Below are positions 52,049 through 61,320 of a DNA stretch of 64,000 nucleotides, piece by piece. Positions within the stretch are counted from its first letter, which is position 1, and every line of letters starts with the position of its first letter. The stretch comes from Chryseobacterium sp. FH2 (lineage in GTDB: Bacteria > Bacteroidota > Bacteroidia > Flavobacteriales > Weeksellaceae). The position numbers were made by a program, and so were the translations under genes. The notes beneath the pieces were generated by a model. It saw nothing but the letters and a program-made list of their open reading frames with translations. It was not told the origin of the DNA and did no database searches. The DNA lies in NCBI RefSeq assembly GCF_001045455.1, contig NZ_LFNE01000003.1, positions 62,001 to 126,000 of the forward strand, in the 5' to 3' direction.

Positions 52049-52387
52049 ATGAAAAAAAACAAATTTTCCCGCTACCTGCTGCTCGTATTAAAAGAGCTGG
52101 GGTTGTTGATGATAACGTTTATTGCCCTTAGCACTCTCAGGTTTATATTCCGGTTTGTATATGTTGGAAGGCTGTTAAATATGCCAACAGTAGGTCAGTA
52201 CCTGCTTTTTACAATCGCTGCTTTTTTAATATGGCGGGGTTTTGTGCTGCTTCCCGGGCGTGGAAATGCGGAGGAAACTGCTCAGAAAAGAAAGACGTTC
52301 TACATCATTCTTACCATTGTGATGCTTGCTGTAGCAGCAGCATTCTGGTATTTGTATCTCGCTTTTGAAAACGTGCATTATAACTGA
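52049..52387 (+). CDS. Small membrane protein of unknown function
   Basis: A 112-residue protein with three hydrophobic segments (about 14-35, 45-63 and 84-104) and a basic N-terminus. Gaps of 22 bp before and 5 bp after place it in the same operon as its neighbours. Confidence 0.7.
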   Translation: MKKNKFSRYLLLVLKELGLLMITFIALSTLRFIFRFVYVGRLLNMPTVGQYLLFTIAAFLIWRGFVLLPGRGNAEETAQKRKTFYIILTIVMLAVAAAFWYLYLAFENVHYN

Positions 52388-52392
52388 TTAAG

Positions 52393-52782
52393 ATGAAACA
52401 AAAATACTTCTACCTGCCTGTCTTTTTGATGCTGTTGTCCTGCAAGGGCGACAAAAAATTTGACGCGGAAGTCTGGAAAAAAGAAGCCTTTTTCTACGAT
52501 TTTAGGCACAGGTCTGCGATGGCAGAAGATTTGGTAAAGAATTATCCGTTAAAAAGCAAAAGCTATGCACAAATCGACAGCTTATTAGGTAAGCCGCAAG
52601 ATGTAAGCCGCTTTCCCGAGAGAGAAGTATTTTATACAAGATACGTCCTTGAAGCGGAAAGCGACAGGTTTGGAGTTTATTCGCCCGTAACAACAAAGCG
52701 GCTGGTATTTGAGTTCGGGAAAGACAGCCTTGTAAAAAGCTGCACCATTGAAGATACCAGGTATTTGCTGGATGATTTTTGA
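52393..52782 (+). CDS. Hypothetical lipoprotein, BamE/SmpA-like pattern
   Basis: A 129-residue lipoprotein (LLSC lipobox, Cys17). The region KSKSYAQIDSLLGKPQDV followed by beta strands ending RLVFEFGKDSLVKSCTIED recalls the BamE/SmpA fold, where a helix with a GxP turn precedes three strands. Its N-terminal leader resembles that of the next, broken gene. Role unknown. Confidence 0.7.
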   Translation: MKQKYFYLPVFLMLLSCKGDKKFDAEVWKKEAFFYDFRHRSAMAEDLVKNYPLKSKSYAQIDSLLGKPQDVSRFPEREVFYTRYVLEAESDRFGVYSPVTTKRLVFEFGKDSLVKSCTIEDTRYLLDDF

Positions 52783-52806
52783 AAATAAGATTAACACAAG
52801 TATAAA

Positions 52807-53235
52807 ATGAAACCGCTCATTTACCTGCCTCTTATTTTCTTGATATTTTCCTGCAGGGAAAAAGAAGAGCCAAAACCTGCGCCAAAGGATTTTGCCGAAA
52901 AAGTAGTGGATTTTACCATCGCCAATGCAGATACAACAGAAGACAGAATCATAGAGCTTACCCGCCTGTATAACCAATTAGCCAACAGCATTTCCGATGA
53001 CGGAAACGAAAGCTCATCTTTGCAGAAATACTGAAAAAAGAAAGGGTTTGAAGTAACCAACTGGGGACGGGGAATTTCCCGTTGGGCGAAAGAGTAGTTT
53101 CGCTTACACTGAAAAAAGACAGCTGCGAATGCCGTGTAGATAAAATGTATTATGACACGATGGAGAAAGACTATTATGATAGGCGTGAAAGCATACAATA
53201 TAGAAAAACGGGGAATGCCCGTTCTTCGGAATGAC
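52807..53235 (+). pseudogene. Frameshifted lipoprotein gene
   Basis: The intact start (MKPLIYLPLIFLIFSC lipobox) runs to a stop at 53034 (75 codons). Pieces in other frames then read FAEILKKKGFEVTNWG and NFPLGERVVSLTLKKDSCEC then VDKMYYDTMEKDYYDRRE, ending at 53235. At least two frameshifts around 53020 and 53080 broke a gene of about 140 codons. Last member of the envelope-protein run. Confidence 0.7.
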
Positions 53236-53300
53236 AAAAAAATCCCGATACCGCAGATTTGTAATCGGCCCGAATTATTTTATTATTTTTGAGATAGCTA

Positions 53301-53798
53301 ATGTCATCAACAGAATTTATGAAAATTAACAAAAATATATTGCTCAACAACAAGGCAAATATCATCTATGGAATTAGCTTAGCATTCCTGTTGTTTTTTC
53401 TTAAATGGTTAGAACTTCGGTTCATTATTTTTAGCCATTCATATGAAATTTATATAGGACTAATCGCTGTGTTATTTACAGCATTAGGAATTTGGCTTGC
53501 CCTAAAATTGTCAAAACCAAAAATTGAAACGGTTATTATCGAAAAAGAAATTTACATTGAAAAGCCTGAAACTTTTGTTCCGAATACTTCACTCATTTCC
53601 GAACTTGAATTGAGCAAAAGAGAACTAGAAGTTTTAGCACTTTTAGCAAAAGGGAGCAGCAACCAGGAAATTGCATCGCAGCTTTTCGTTTCGTTAAGCA
53701 CCGTAAAAGCACACAACCAGAACCTTTTTGAAAAACTGGATGTAAAGAGAAGGATACAAGCCGTTGAAAAAGCCAAAAGGCTGAATATCATACCTTAA
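53301..53798 (+). CDS. Membrane-anchored LuxR-type regulator
   Basis: A 165-residue protein with two membrane helices (about 20-38 and 47-67), a short linker (KETVIIEKEIYIEKP) and a C-terminal LuxR HTH (about 98-160; LSKRELEVLALLAKGSSNQE, VSLSTVKAHNQNLFEKLDV). This small two-helix form occurs in Bacteroidota next to DUF4199 genes, as here. An ATG at codon 7 is an alternative start. Confidence 0.9.
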   Translation: MSSTEFMKINKNILLNNKANIIYGISLAFLLFFLKWLELRFIIFSHSYEIYIGLIAVLFTALGIWLALKLSKPKIETVIIEKEIYIEKPETFVPNTSLISELELSKRELEVLALLAKGSSNQEIASQLFVSLSTVKAHNQNLFEKLDVKRRIQAVEKAKRLNIIP

Positions 53799-53907
53799 AA
53801 AGTTATCCTTTAGTATAAAATTGAACAGAAAAACGCAAAAATGGCCGAAAGTATAATCTAAAAGAGCATCGCTTTTCTCACTTTTGCAGTAACAAATAAT
53901 TTAAATA

Positions 53908-54447
53908 ATGCAAAAGAACATTCTCATCTACGGACTTATTTCGGGCGTTATCGTTTCGGTTATAATGCTGTTTTCAATGAACTATTACAGTCATTGCGAA
54001 GGCAACGTGGACTGGAACACAAGTATGCTCATCGGCTACGCTTCTATGCTGATTGCTTTTTCGATGGTTTTTGTGGGCATCCGCAATTATCGCGACAAAT
54101 TTAACAACGGTACTATCAGTTTTGGAAAAGCTTTTAAAATCGGAATTTTGATTGTATTGATTGCTTCGACCATTTATGTTGTTTCGTGGTTAGTATACTA
54201 TTTTTTCTTCATTCCTGATTTTATGGACAAATATGGTGTCCGTGAAATTGAAAATATGAAAACGAGCGGGGCAACAATGACGGAAATAGAAAGCAAAACT
54301 AAAGAAATGGCGGAATTCGCCAAAATGTACAAAAATCCCTTCTTTAATGCAATGATGACCTATGCGGAAATTTTACCTGTCGGGTTAATTGTAACATTGA
54401 TAAGCGCATTAATTTTAAAAAGCAAAACTAAAAATAATACAATATGA
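53908..54447 (+). CDS. DUF4199 membrane protein
   Basis: A 179-residue protein with four hydrophobic segments (about 5-25, 37-55, 72-98 and 150-172) and the pattern YRDKFNNGTISFGKAFKIG that marks DUF4199. Function unknown. Its stop overlaps the start of the VOC gene by the ATGA arrangement. Confidence 0.9.
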   Translation: MQKNILIYGLISGVIVSVIMLFSMNYYSHCEGNVDWNTSMLIGYASMLIAFSMVFVGIRNYRDKFNNGTISFGKAFKIGILIVLIASTIYVVSWLVYYFFFIPDFMDKYGVREIENMKTSGATMTEIESKTKEMAEFAKMYKNPFFNAMMTYAEILPVGLIVTLISALILKSKTKNNTI

Positions 54448-54815
54448 AATTAGGAGCATTTTCTGTAAGTCTTGCAGTAAAAGACATTCATAAATCAAAA
54501 GATTTTTATGAAAAATTAGGGTTCAAATACAAAGGAGGTAACATTGACCAGAACTGGATTGTCCTAAAAAATGAGAATGCCGTAATTGGTCTTTTTCAGG
54601 GAATGTTTGAAGGCAATATTATCACTTTCAATCCGGGTTGGGATGGCAACGCACAAAATTTAGAAGAATTTGATGATGTAAGGGCCATTCAGGAACAGTT
54701 GCGAAATGCAGGGATAGCATTAACTGCGGAAGCTGACACGCAATCAGAAGGACCAGCCTACATAACTTTGACCGACCCGGACGGAAATAATATTCTTATT
54801 GACCAGCATCGTTAA
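54444..54815 (+). CDS. VOC family (glyoxalase/bleomycin-resistance fold) protein
   Basis: A 123-residue VOC protein with the usual opening VSLAVKDIHKSKDFYEKLGF and closing ITLTDPDGNNILIDQH. The fold includes glyoxalase I, dioxygenases and drug-binding proteins; metal-binding residues are not all evident (the N-terminal His position is Ser), so it may be a binding protein. Translationally coupled to the DUF4199 gene. Confidence 0.92.
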   Translation: MKLGAFSVSLAVKDIHKSKDFYEKLGFKYKGGNIDQNWIVLKNENAVIGLFQGMFEGNIITFNPGWDGNAQNLEEFDDVRAIQEQLRNAGIALTAEADTQSEGPAYITLTDPDGNNILIDQHR

Positions 54816-55031
54816 GAAAAGAAGGGCGAAAATGCTAAAATCCAAGCTTGGTTCTTCGGTTGAAATTTTGATTTACTGAATGTTTCCGCTCCGATTTTTC
54901 TCCATTTCGCGAAGTCTTGAACCGTTACGTAAAAAACTACAACTGCCGGTTTTTGGACAATCATTTCAAGGATTTGGATAATTTCAACAACATTTCTTTG
55001 CTGAAATTTGTATTATAAAAAATTATGATAA

Positions 55032-56069
55032 ATGATACAAACAAAAGGATATGCAGCACAAGCCACAAATGAACAGTTACAACCCTGGAACTTTGAAAGA
55101 CGGGAAGTTGGTAATCACGATGTTCAGATAGAAATTCAGTATTGTGGTGTTTGTCATACCGACATCCATAACCTCAAAAACGAATGGTTTCCGGGGATTT
55201 TCCCGATGGTTCCGGGACACGAAATTGTCGGGAAAATTATAAAAGTAGGCGACCACGCCAAGAAGTTCAAAATTGGCGACCTTGCAGGCGTTGGAACTTA
55301 TGTGGACTCTTGCAGGGAATGTGAAGATTGTAAAAACGGGCACGAAGTTTTTTGTGCAGAAAATGTGCAGACTTACAATAGTTTGAACCGAAACGGACAA
55401 CCAACATACGGCGGATATTCTAACACTATTGTAGTAGATGAAGATTATGTTTTCCGTATTTCCGAAAAACTGGATTTAGCGGCAACAGCACCATTATTGT
55501 GTGCGGGCGTTACCACGTATTCGCCTTTGAAAAAATGGAAAGTCGGGAAAGGGCACAAATTAGGCGTTATCGGTTTGGGCGGGCTCGGGCATATGGCTGT
55601 AAAATTTGGCGTGGCATTGGGTGCGGAAGTTACCGTTTTCAGCACTTCGCCCAATAAAGAAGAAGACGCCAAAAAACTCGGTGCCCATCATTTTGTGGTT
55701 TCAAAAGACGAAGAACAAATGAAGGCCGTTTTTCATTCTTTTGATTTTATTCTGGACACGGTTTCAGTCAACCACGACATCAATCCCTTGATTGCGGTTT
55801 TACGGACAAATGGCGTTTATATCAATGTTGGTTTACCGTCAAAACCTTGGGAGATATCATCTTTCTCCGTAGTTGTGGGCAACAAAGTGATTACAGGTTC
55901 CGGACACGGTGGTCTGCACGAAGCGCAGCAGATGCTCGATTTTTGTGCTGAACACAACATTGTTTCAGATATTGAACTGATTGATATAAAAGATATTGAC
56001 AACGCTTTTGAACGATTGGAAAAAGGCGATGTACGTTATCGTTTCGTAATTGATATGTCCACTTTATAA
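55032..56069 (+). CDS. Zinc-dependent NAD(P) alcohol dehydrogenase (YahK/CAD-like)
   Basis: A 345-residue zinc alcohol dehydrogenase: CGVCHTDIH and GHEIVG for catalytic zinc, CRECEDCKNGHEVFC for structural zinc, GLGGLGHMAVKFG for NADP binding. It is a close paralogue of the gene at 9882 (shared KLDLAATAPLLCAGVTTYSP). The AraC gene of the same subtype follows 55 bp later. Confidence 0.94.
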   Translation: MIQTKGYAAQATNEQLQPWNFERREVGNHDVQIEIQYCGVCHTDIHNLKNEWFPGIFPMVPGHEIVGKIIKVGDHAKKFKIGDLAGVGTYVDSCRECEDCKNGHEVFCAENVQTYNSLNRNGQPTYGGYSNTIVVDEDYVFRISEKLDLAATAPLLCAGVTTYSPLKKWKVGKGHKLGVIGLGGLGHMAVKFGVALGAEVTVFSTSPNKEEDAKKLGAHHFVVSKDEEQMKAVFHSFDFILDTVSVNHDINPLIAVLRTNGVYINVGLPSKPWEISSFSVVVGNKVITGSGHGGLHEAQQMLDFCAEHNIVSDIELIDIKDIDNAFERLEKGDVRYRFVIDMSTL

Positions 56070-56124
56070 TTAAAAAATTAAAAGGAAGAAGAACAACTTC
56101 TTTCTTTTTTATAAATTTACAGGA

Positions 56125-57039
56125 ATGAAAAAGTCTGCACCTTACAGTATAAAATCCATTTCGGAATTGCACGAATTATTCCATCTTCCCAAACCACATA
56201 ATCCGTTAATTAGTGTGGCAGATGTTAGTTTGTTCGATTACGAAAATAACCGCGAAGTGTGGAAGCATTTTAGTCAGGATTTTTATTGTGTTTCGGTGAA
56301 GCAAGGGAACAAATGTAAAATGAGATATGGGCAACGCTATTACGATTTCAACGAAGGTGTGATGATTTTTACCAAACCCGGTCAGGTTTTCAGCGTTTCA
56401 GAAACAGATGCTTATCAGGCAACTGGTTTTGCATTGTTTTTCAAGGCCGATTTAATCCGAAATTATCCATTAGGAAAAAGCATCAACCAATACGGATTTT
56501 TCTCTTACGATTTGTCAGAAGCATTGCATCTTTCAGAAACGGAAATGAATGTTGTTTCCGCGTTAATCCAGCAAATTCAACAGGAATTAAAATCAAATAT
56601 TGACACTTTCAGCCAGGATATTATTGTTTCGCATCTGGATTTGTTGCTCAATTATGCAAACCGTTTTTACAATCGCCAGTTTATAACACGAAAACCCGCA
56701 AGCGACGAAGTTTTAGTCCGGTTAGAAAACCTTCTTAATGATTATTTCAATGAAAATATCGTAGAAACCGGACTGCCAACCGTTCAGTTTGTTGCACAAC
56801 AATTAAACCTTTCGCCCGATTATTTAAGCGATATGCTGCGTAGCATTACGGGACAAACCACGCAACAGCACATACACAACAAGCTTATTGACAAATCGAA
56901 AGAACTATTAGCCACGACTAATTTATCGGTAAGCGAAATCGCGTATCAGTTAGGTTTTGAATATCCACAATCATTCAATAAATTGTTTAAGAAGAAAACC
57001 GATATTTCACCTTCAGAGTTTCGGCAATCGTTTAATTGA
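56125..57039 (+). CDS. AraC family transcriptional regulator
   Basis: A 304-residue AraC protein of the 11012/44923 subtype (ELFHLPKPHNPLISVADVSL; RYGQRYYDFNEGVMIFTKPGQ; LNLSPDYLSDMLRSITGQTT; GFEYPQSFNKLFKKKT). Linked to the alcohol dehydrogenase upstream, giving the same enzyme-regulator pair as at 9882-11932 but in tandem orientation. Confidence 0.94.
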   Translation: MKKSAPYSIKSISELHELFHLPKPHNPLISVADVSLFDYENNREVWKHFSQDFYCVSVKQGNKCKMRYGQRYYDFNEGVMIFTKPGQVFSVSETDAYQATGFALFFKADLIRNYPLGKSINQYGFFSYDLSEALHLSETEMNVVSALIQQIQQELKSNIDTFSQDIIVSHLDLLLNYANRFYNRQFITRKPASDEVLVRLENLLNDYFNENIVETGLPTVQFVAQQLNLSPDYLSDMLRSITGQTTQQHIHNKLIDKSKELLATTNLSVSEIAYQLGFEYPQSFNKLFKKKTDISPSEFRQSFN

Positions 57040-57051
57040 CAATAGAGTGCC

Positions 57052-57120
57052 TTGTCTCATTTTTGCTTGCTTTCAAAAAGCAATTTGGTTATACACCTGA
57101 AATTAACAAGGACGAGATAA
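57052..57120 (+). pseudogene. Orphan C-terminal scrap of an AraC gene
   Basis: LSHF in one frame and AFKKQFGYTPEI in the next reproduce the last motif of 7977-type AraC proteins (LSHFSYAFKKQYGYAPSEI). It is frameshifted and has nothing upstream, so it is a leftover of a deleted regulator gene. Confidence 0.65.
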
Positions 57121-57239
57121 AAATTTTTCCTTCCCTCTTTTTATTTTTTATGGGACAACCAGGTACTGGCGAGCCTGAGCTGACCTCTCAACAAAGTAAA
57201 ATAGGTCTTTAAAACAAAGTTTCAGGAATTAAGCCTGTC

Positions 57240-57247
57240 TACCTTTG
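57240..57247 (+). promoter_or_regulatory. TAnnTTTG promoter box for the SDR gene
   Basis: TACCTTTG matches the -7 element and lies 22 bp before ATG 57270. Confidence 0.5.
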
Positions 57248-57269
57248 TCTCAATAAAATTTTTAAAATA

Positions 57270-58313
57270 ATGGGACAGAGTAATTATCAGGGAGCATTAC
57301 AAAAACCGATAGGTTCAGGATTTAATGCAGCATCTACATCAACAGAAGTAATTAAAGGAATTGATTTAACAGGAAAAACAGTCATTGTAACAGGTGGTTA
57401 TGCAGGTATCGGATTAGAAACTGCAAAAACATTGACTTCGGCTGGTGCAACGGTTATCGTTCCTGCAAGAAATACCGAAAAAGCACAGCAAAGTTTAGAG
57501 GGTATTCCAAATGTAGAATTGGAAACAATGGATTTGATGAACCCCGCCTCCATTGACCAGTTTGCCGAAAAGTTTTTGGCTTCGGGCAGACCATTACACT
57601 TACTTATCAACAATGCAGGCATAATGTGGGCTCCGTTACAGCGTGATAGTCGTGGTTATGAAACTCACTTTTCAACCAATCATTTAGGGCATTTTCAATT
57701 AACTGCACGTCTTTGGGGTGCTTTGGTAAAAGCCAGCGGAGCAAGAGTAGTAAATGTTTCTTCGTGGGGACATCATTTTTCAAACATTGTTTTTGACGAC
57801 CCGAATTTTGAAAACCGTGAATATGATAGTCAAGGCTTGGCGGCTTACGGACAATCTAAAACGGCAAATATTCTTTTTGCATTAGAGCTGGACAACAGAG
57901 GTAGAGACTTTGGCGTGCGTTCTTATTCTTTACATCCGGGTTCTATCGTGGAAACCGAGTTGGGTCGTTTGCTTTCCAATGAAGACTTGCAAAAATTAGG
58001 TGTGTTTGATGCAGATAATAATGTGGTTTATGACCCATCAAAAGGATTGAAAACCATTCCACAAGGTGCTTCTACTACAATTTTTGCTGCCACAAGCACA
58101 TTACTCAGCAACATTGGTGGTGTGTATTGTGAAAATGCTGAAGTAGCCGAATTGGATTTAGGAAATATTGACGACCCGGAAAGCCGTATGCACGGTGTGA
58201 GCAAAATTGAGGGTGTAATGCCTTATGCTTTGGAAGAAAAAACAGCAAAAAGACTTTGGACTTTGAGCGAAGAATTGACAGGTGTAAAATTTGAAAATAT
58301 AATTTCCAAGTGA
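57270..58313 (+). CDS. SDR family oxidoreductase (protochlorophyllide reductase/RDH-like)
   Basis: A 347-residue long SDR: an N-terminal extension of about 35 residues, then TGGYAGIGLETAKTL, NNAGIMWAP, the Ser in NVSSWGH and active-site YGQSK. This layout is that of the retinol dehydrogenase/protochlorophyllide reductase-like subgroup. A terminator-like stem and an AraC gene follow. Confidence 0.93.
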   Translation: MGQSNYQGALQKPIGSGFNAASTSTEVIKGIDLTGKTVIVTGGYAGIGLETAKTLTSAGATVIVPARNTEKAQQSLEGIPNVELETMDLMNPASIDQFAEKFLASGRPLHLLINNAGIMWAPLQRDSRGYETHFSTNHLGHFQLTARLWGALVKASGARVVNVSSWGHHFSNIVFDDPNFENREYDSQGLAAYGQSKTANILFALELDNRGRDFGVRSYSLHPGSIVETELGRLLSNEDLQKLGVFDADNNVVYDPSKGLKTIPQGASTTIFAATSTLLSNIGGVYCENAEVAELDLGNIDDPESRMHGVSKIEGVMPYALEEKTAKRLWTLSEELTGVKFENIISK

Positions 58314-58316
58314 TTA

Positions 58317-58343
58317 TAGAGGGGTGTTTTAGCAACGCCTCTC
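58317..58343 (+). terminator. Stem-loop after the SDR gene
   Basis: GAGGGGTGTT pairs imperfectly with AACGCCTC around TTAGC, followed by CTTTCATTTTT, starting 4 bp after the stop. Confidence 0.5.
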
Positions 58344-58354
58344 TTTCATTTTTG

Positions 58355-58362
58355 TAATTTTG
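58355..58362 (+). promoter_or_regulatory. TAnnTTTG box adjoining the AraC start
   Basis: TAATTTTG ends 8 bp before ATG 58371, again predicting a very short leader. Confidence 0.45.
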
Positions 58363-58370
58363 TATTTCGT

Positions 58371-59198
58371 ATGGCTGATAAACAACAAAATAAATATGCC
58401 GAAATTGTCTTATCGTGTATTGAAGAAAAGTATTTCAAAGATGAAATCATTTTAGAGTATCATTCTTTTATACGGATTATTTCGGGCGAGATGAAAGTAA
58501 TACAAGCGGACAGTTCATTTACTTTCGGTGCAGGCGATACATTACTTATACCAAGAAATGAATTATCAACTTACATTAAATATCCTAAAGACGGAAGACC
58601 TTACAAATCGGTGGTGATGACCTTAACTACTGAAAGGTTGAAAAGGTTTTACACTAAAAATCCAATTCAGCTTTCAGAACCGCATACACATAAAATCAGG
58701 ACATTTGATAAACATCCGTTATTGGAAAGTTTTTTTGCTTCAATAATACCATACTTTGATTTATCGGACGAACTACCCGAAAAAATCATTTCCGTAAAGA
58801 TTGAAGAAGCATTAACCATTCTGAGAACTACTGATAAAGGTATTGATAATCTTTTAGCCGATTTTTCTGAACCGGGTAAAATCGACCTTGCCGAGTTTAT
58901 GGAAAAGAACTATATGTTCAATATGCCAATGGAAAAGTTTGGTTATTTGACGGGACGTAGTTTGACAACCTTTAAACGGGATTTCAAAAAAGCATTTTAC
59001 ACGACACCACGAAAGTGGCTTACACAAAAACGGTTAGAGCTTGCCCATTACCAACTTACAGAGAAAGGCCGAAAGCCTGTTGAAATATTTTATGAAGTTG
59101 GTTTTGAAAATCTATCTCATTTTTCCTTTGTCTTTAAAAAGCATTTTGGCTATCCACCTACAGAGCTGACCAACCGAAAAGCCAAGTCTGGCAGCTAA
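58371..59198 (+). CDS. AraC family transcriptional regulator
   Basis: A 275-residue AraC protein, the closest relative of the one at 7977 (LEYHSFIRIISGEMKVIQAD; FMEKNYMFNMPMEKFGYLTG; GFENLSHFSFVFKKHFGYPP). HTH pair at about 172-268. The SDR at 57270 is its likely target. Confidence 0.94.
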   Translation: MADKQQNKYAEIVLSCIEEKYFKDEIILEYHSFIRIISGEMKVIQADSSFTFGAGDTLLIPRNELSTYIKYPKDGRPYKSVVMTLTTERLKRFYTKNPIQLSEPHTHKIRTFDKHPLLESFFASIIPYFDLSDELPEKIISVKIEEALTILRTTDKGIDNLLADFSEPGKIDLAEFMEKNYMFNMPMEKFGYLTGRSLTTFKRDFKKAFYTTPRKWLTQKRLELAHYQLTEKGRKPVEIFYEVGFENLSHFSFVFKKHFGYPPTELTNRKAKSGS

Positions 59199-59563
59199 CA
59201 CTGGCAGAGAAATTTTTCATTAGGAATCGTTTGGTAATATCAAAGGCATTTTTATTTCTTAATTAATGATATTCACCACGGAATTGATGTAAATGGATTA
59301 GCAAGCAATGATATAGATTTATTTTATCGAAAGCAGAAAATACTGTTAAGCATCTAAAAAAAGACTTTGTAGCATTTCATTTTGTGCGACTTTTGTACAA
59401 CTCGAACTATGAGTTTTCATGATTATATTGATTTAAAGTAAAGATATATAGTAGCTCAACTGAAAGTTCTTAATCTACTATTAAAAAAACACTAAGATTA
59501 TTAATAATATATTAATCCATATTTGAATGTTAAATTAGCTTGATAAGAGTAGATTTGTTGTAG
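59199..59563. other. Intergenic region before the pst operon
   Basis: A short coding-like stub (59264-59358, NDIHHGIDVNGLASNDIDLFY) without a start is the only protein trace. The last 100 bp before pstS are AT-rich, with TTAATAATATATTAA (59498-59512, a near-palindrome) and TAGATTTG at 59550-59557 only 6 bp before the pstS ATG. I see no clear Pho box of the enterobacterial type. Confidence 0.35.
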
Positions 59564-60424
59564 ATGGATAAAACTTCTACATACCGTATTCCTTTTATAT
59601 TGTTATTATCAGTTTCTCTTGGGATCCTGTCTTGCAATCAAAGTGACCATACCATCAAAATGAAAGGTTCTGATACAGAAGTTAACCTTGCCGTTAATCT
59701 TGCGGAACAGTTTAATAAGATTGATCACAGTTTTATTATTTCAATTTCCGGTGGCGGTTCGGGGTTAGGAATTACATCTCTTTTGAACGGGCAAGCTGAT
59801 ATAGCCAATTCATCCCGACCTTTGACAGATGAAGAAAAGCAAATGTTCAAAAACAAGAATATCGAACTGAAAAGCGTCGTTTTTGCTGAAGATGCCACCG
59901 CTTTTGTTGTGAATGAAGATAATGAAATTGACGAGATTGATGTCAAAACTCTCGGGAAGATAATGGACGGGGAAATTTCAAACTGGAAGTCAGTTTCAGG
60001 ATTAGATCTTCCCGTTAATATTTACGGAAGGCAGAGCAGTTCAGGAACGCATTCGTTCATTAAGAAAAAACTTGCCATTGAATACAGCCCCAAAGCCAAA
60101 GAGATGACCGGAAATGCCCAGATTCTTGAGGGAATTAAAATTGATAAATCCGGGATCGGATACGTGGGGGCTGGATATATTTCAAAAAATGCTAAAGAAA
60201 ATAAAGGGATAAAAGTTTTAAAAATTAAAGTAAATCCGAATTCCGTTGCTGTTTCACCGCTGGATTCAGCATCTATTAAAAGTCGTAATTACTTTTTCCA
60301 GCGACCCTTATATCAGTTTATTCCTGCTAAATCATGGCAGAAAGTAAAACCTTTTATCGATTTTGAAACAAAAGGATTAGGAAGACTGATTATTGAAAAT
60401 TCCGGATATTATCTTATCAATTAA
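59564..60424 (+). CDS. pstS: Phosphate ABC transporter substrate-binding lipoprotein PstS
   Basis: A 286-residue PBP-like phosphate-binding protein with lipobox ILSC (Cys24). Phosphate-binding motifs: MKGSDTEV near residue 35, SGGGSGLGITSLLNGQADIANSSR-type segment at about 63-86, and GRQSSSGTH at about 155. It captures inorganic phosphate outside the inner membrane and hands it to PstCA. First gene of pstSCAB, with 5 bp to pstC. Confidence 0.95.
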   Translation: MDKTSTYRIPFILLLSVSLGILSCNQSDHTIKMKGSDTEVNLAVNLAEQFNKIDHSFIISISGGGSGLGITSLLNGQADIANSSRPLTDEEKQMFKNKNIELKSVVFAEDATAFVVNEDNEIDEIDVKTLGKIMDGEISNWKSVSGLDLPVNIYGRQSSSGTHSFIKKKLAIEYSPKAKEMTGNAQILEGIKIDKSGIGYVGAGYISKNAKENKGIKVLKIKVNPNSVAVSPLDSASIKSRNYFFQRPLYQFIPAKSWQKVKPFIDFETKGLGRLIIENSGYYLIN

Positions 60425-60429
60425 ATATC

Positions 60430-61320
60430 ATGCAATATAAACAACGTATATTCATCGACAACACAGCGAAAATTATCTTTAAGTCCACTGGATTGCTGGT
60501 TTTGGCTTTACTTGGAGGTATTTTTTTCATGCTTTTATACAATTCGATATCGTTCTTTTTTAAAGTTTCTCCTTTAGATTTTATCACAGGAAGCGAGTGG
60601 AATCCAACTGCTTCAGAACCGGCTTATGGTCTATTGCCCCTCATTGTAAGTACGACATTAGTATCTTGTGGAGCCATGCTTATCGCAATTCCTTTGGGAA
60701 TAGGGACCGCTGCTTTTATTTCGGAATATGCAAATCCTAAATTAAAAGCATTTTTGAAACCCGCTATTGAAATGCTTGCTGCTATACCGTCTGTAGTCAT
60801 CGGATTCTTAGGAATTGTGCTGTTGGGACCTCATATTGCAGAAATGAATAACCTGCCCAATGGTTTAAATGCATTAAATGGAGCCATTCTTTTAGCGATA
60901 ATGGCTTTACCCACGATTATCACAATTTCAGAAGATGCAATTTATTCCGTTCCTCAAACCTACAGGGAAGCGAGCTATGCGTTGGGGGCTTCAAGATGGC
61001 AGACTTTGAGAAAGACAACTATTCCCGCTGCTGCCCCCGGTATTATTGCTGCCGTAATGCTGGGACTAGGGAGGGCAATCGGTGAAACCATGACGGTATT
61101 GATGGCAACGGGAAATGCTGCTGTTTTTCCGAAAGGATTTTTTGATTCTGTAAAAACTATCACTGCAACGATCGCAATTGAGATGGGTGAAGTTCCCTAT
61201 CAGACAACACACTATTATGCTTTGTTTGCCATTGCGATTGTTCTGTTTTTTATGACCCTGGCCGCCAATTTGACTGGCGAATATTTTATCAACAAATTCC
61301 GAAAGTACCATGCAGCTTAA
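60430..61320 (+). CDS. pstC: Phosphate ABC transporter permease PstC
   Basis: A 296-residue inner-membrane permease with six helices. The cytoplasmic coupling motif EASYALGASRWQTLRKTTIPAA (about 178-199) and the conserved IGETMTV follow the PstC pattern. Its 3-prime end overlaps pstA by 11 bp, showing translational coupling. Confidence 0.95.
   Translation: MQYKQRIFIDNTAKIIFKSTGLLVLALLGGIFFMLLYNSISFFFKVSPLDFITGSEWNPTASEPAYGLLPLIVSTTLVSCGAMLIAIPLGIGTAAFISEYANPKLKAFLKPAIEMLAAIPSVVIGFLGIVLLGPHIAEMNNLPNGLNALNGAILLAIMALPTIITISEDAIYSVPQTYREASYALGASRWQTLRKTTIPAAAPGIIAAVMLGLGRAIGETMTVLMATGNAAVFPKGFFDSVKTITATIAIEMGEVPYQTTHYYALFAIAIVLFFMTLAANLTGEYFINKFRKYHAA

Noticed and set aside
54816..55031. Coding-like stretch ending VLKNY-type residues before the alcohol dehydrogenase at 55032
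   Set aside because: Frames are short, conflicting and without a start; I could not match them to a family.
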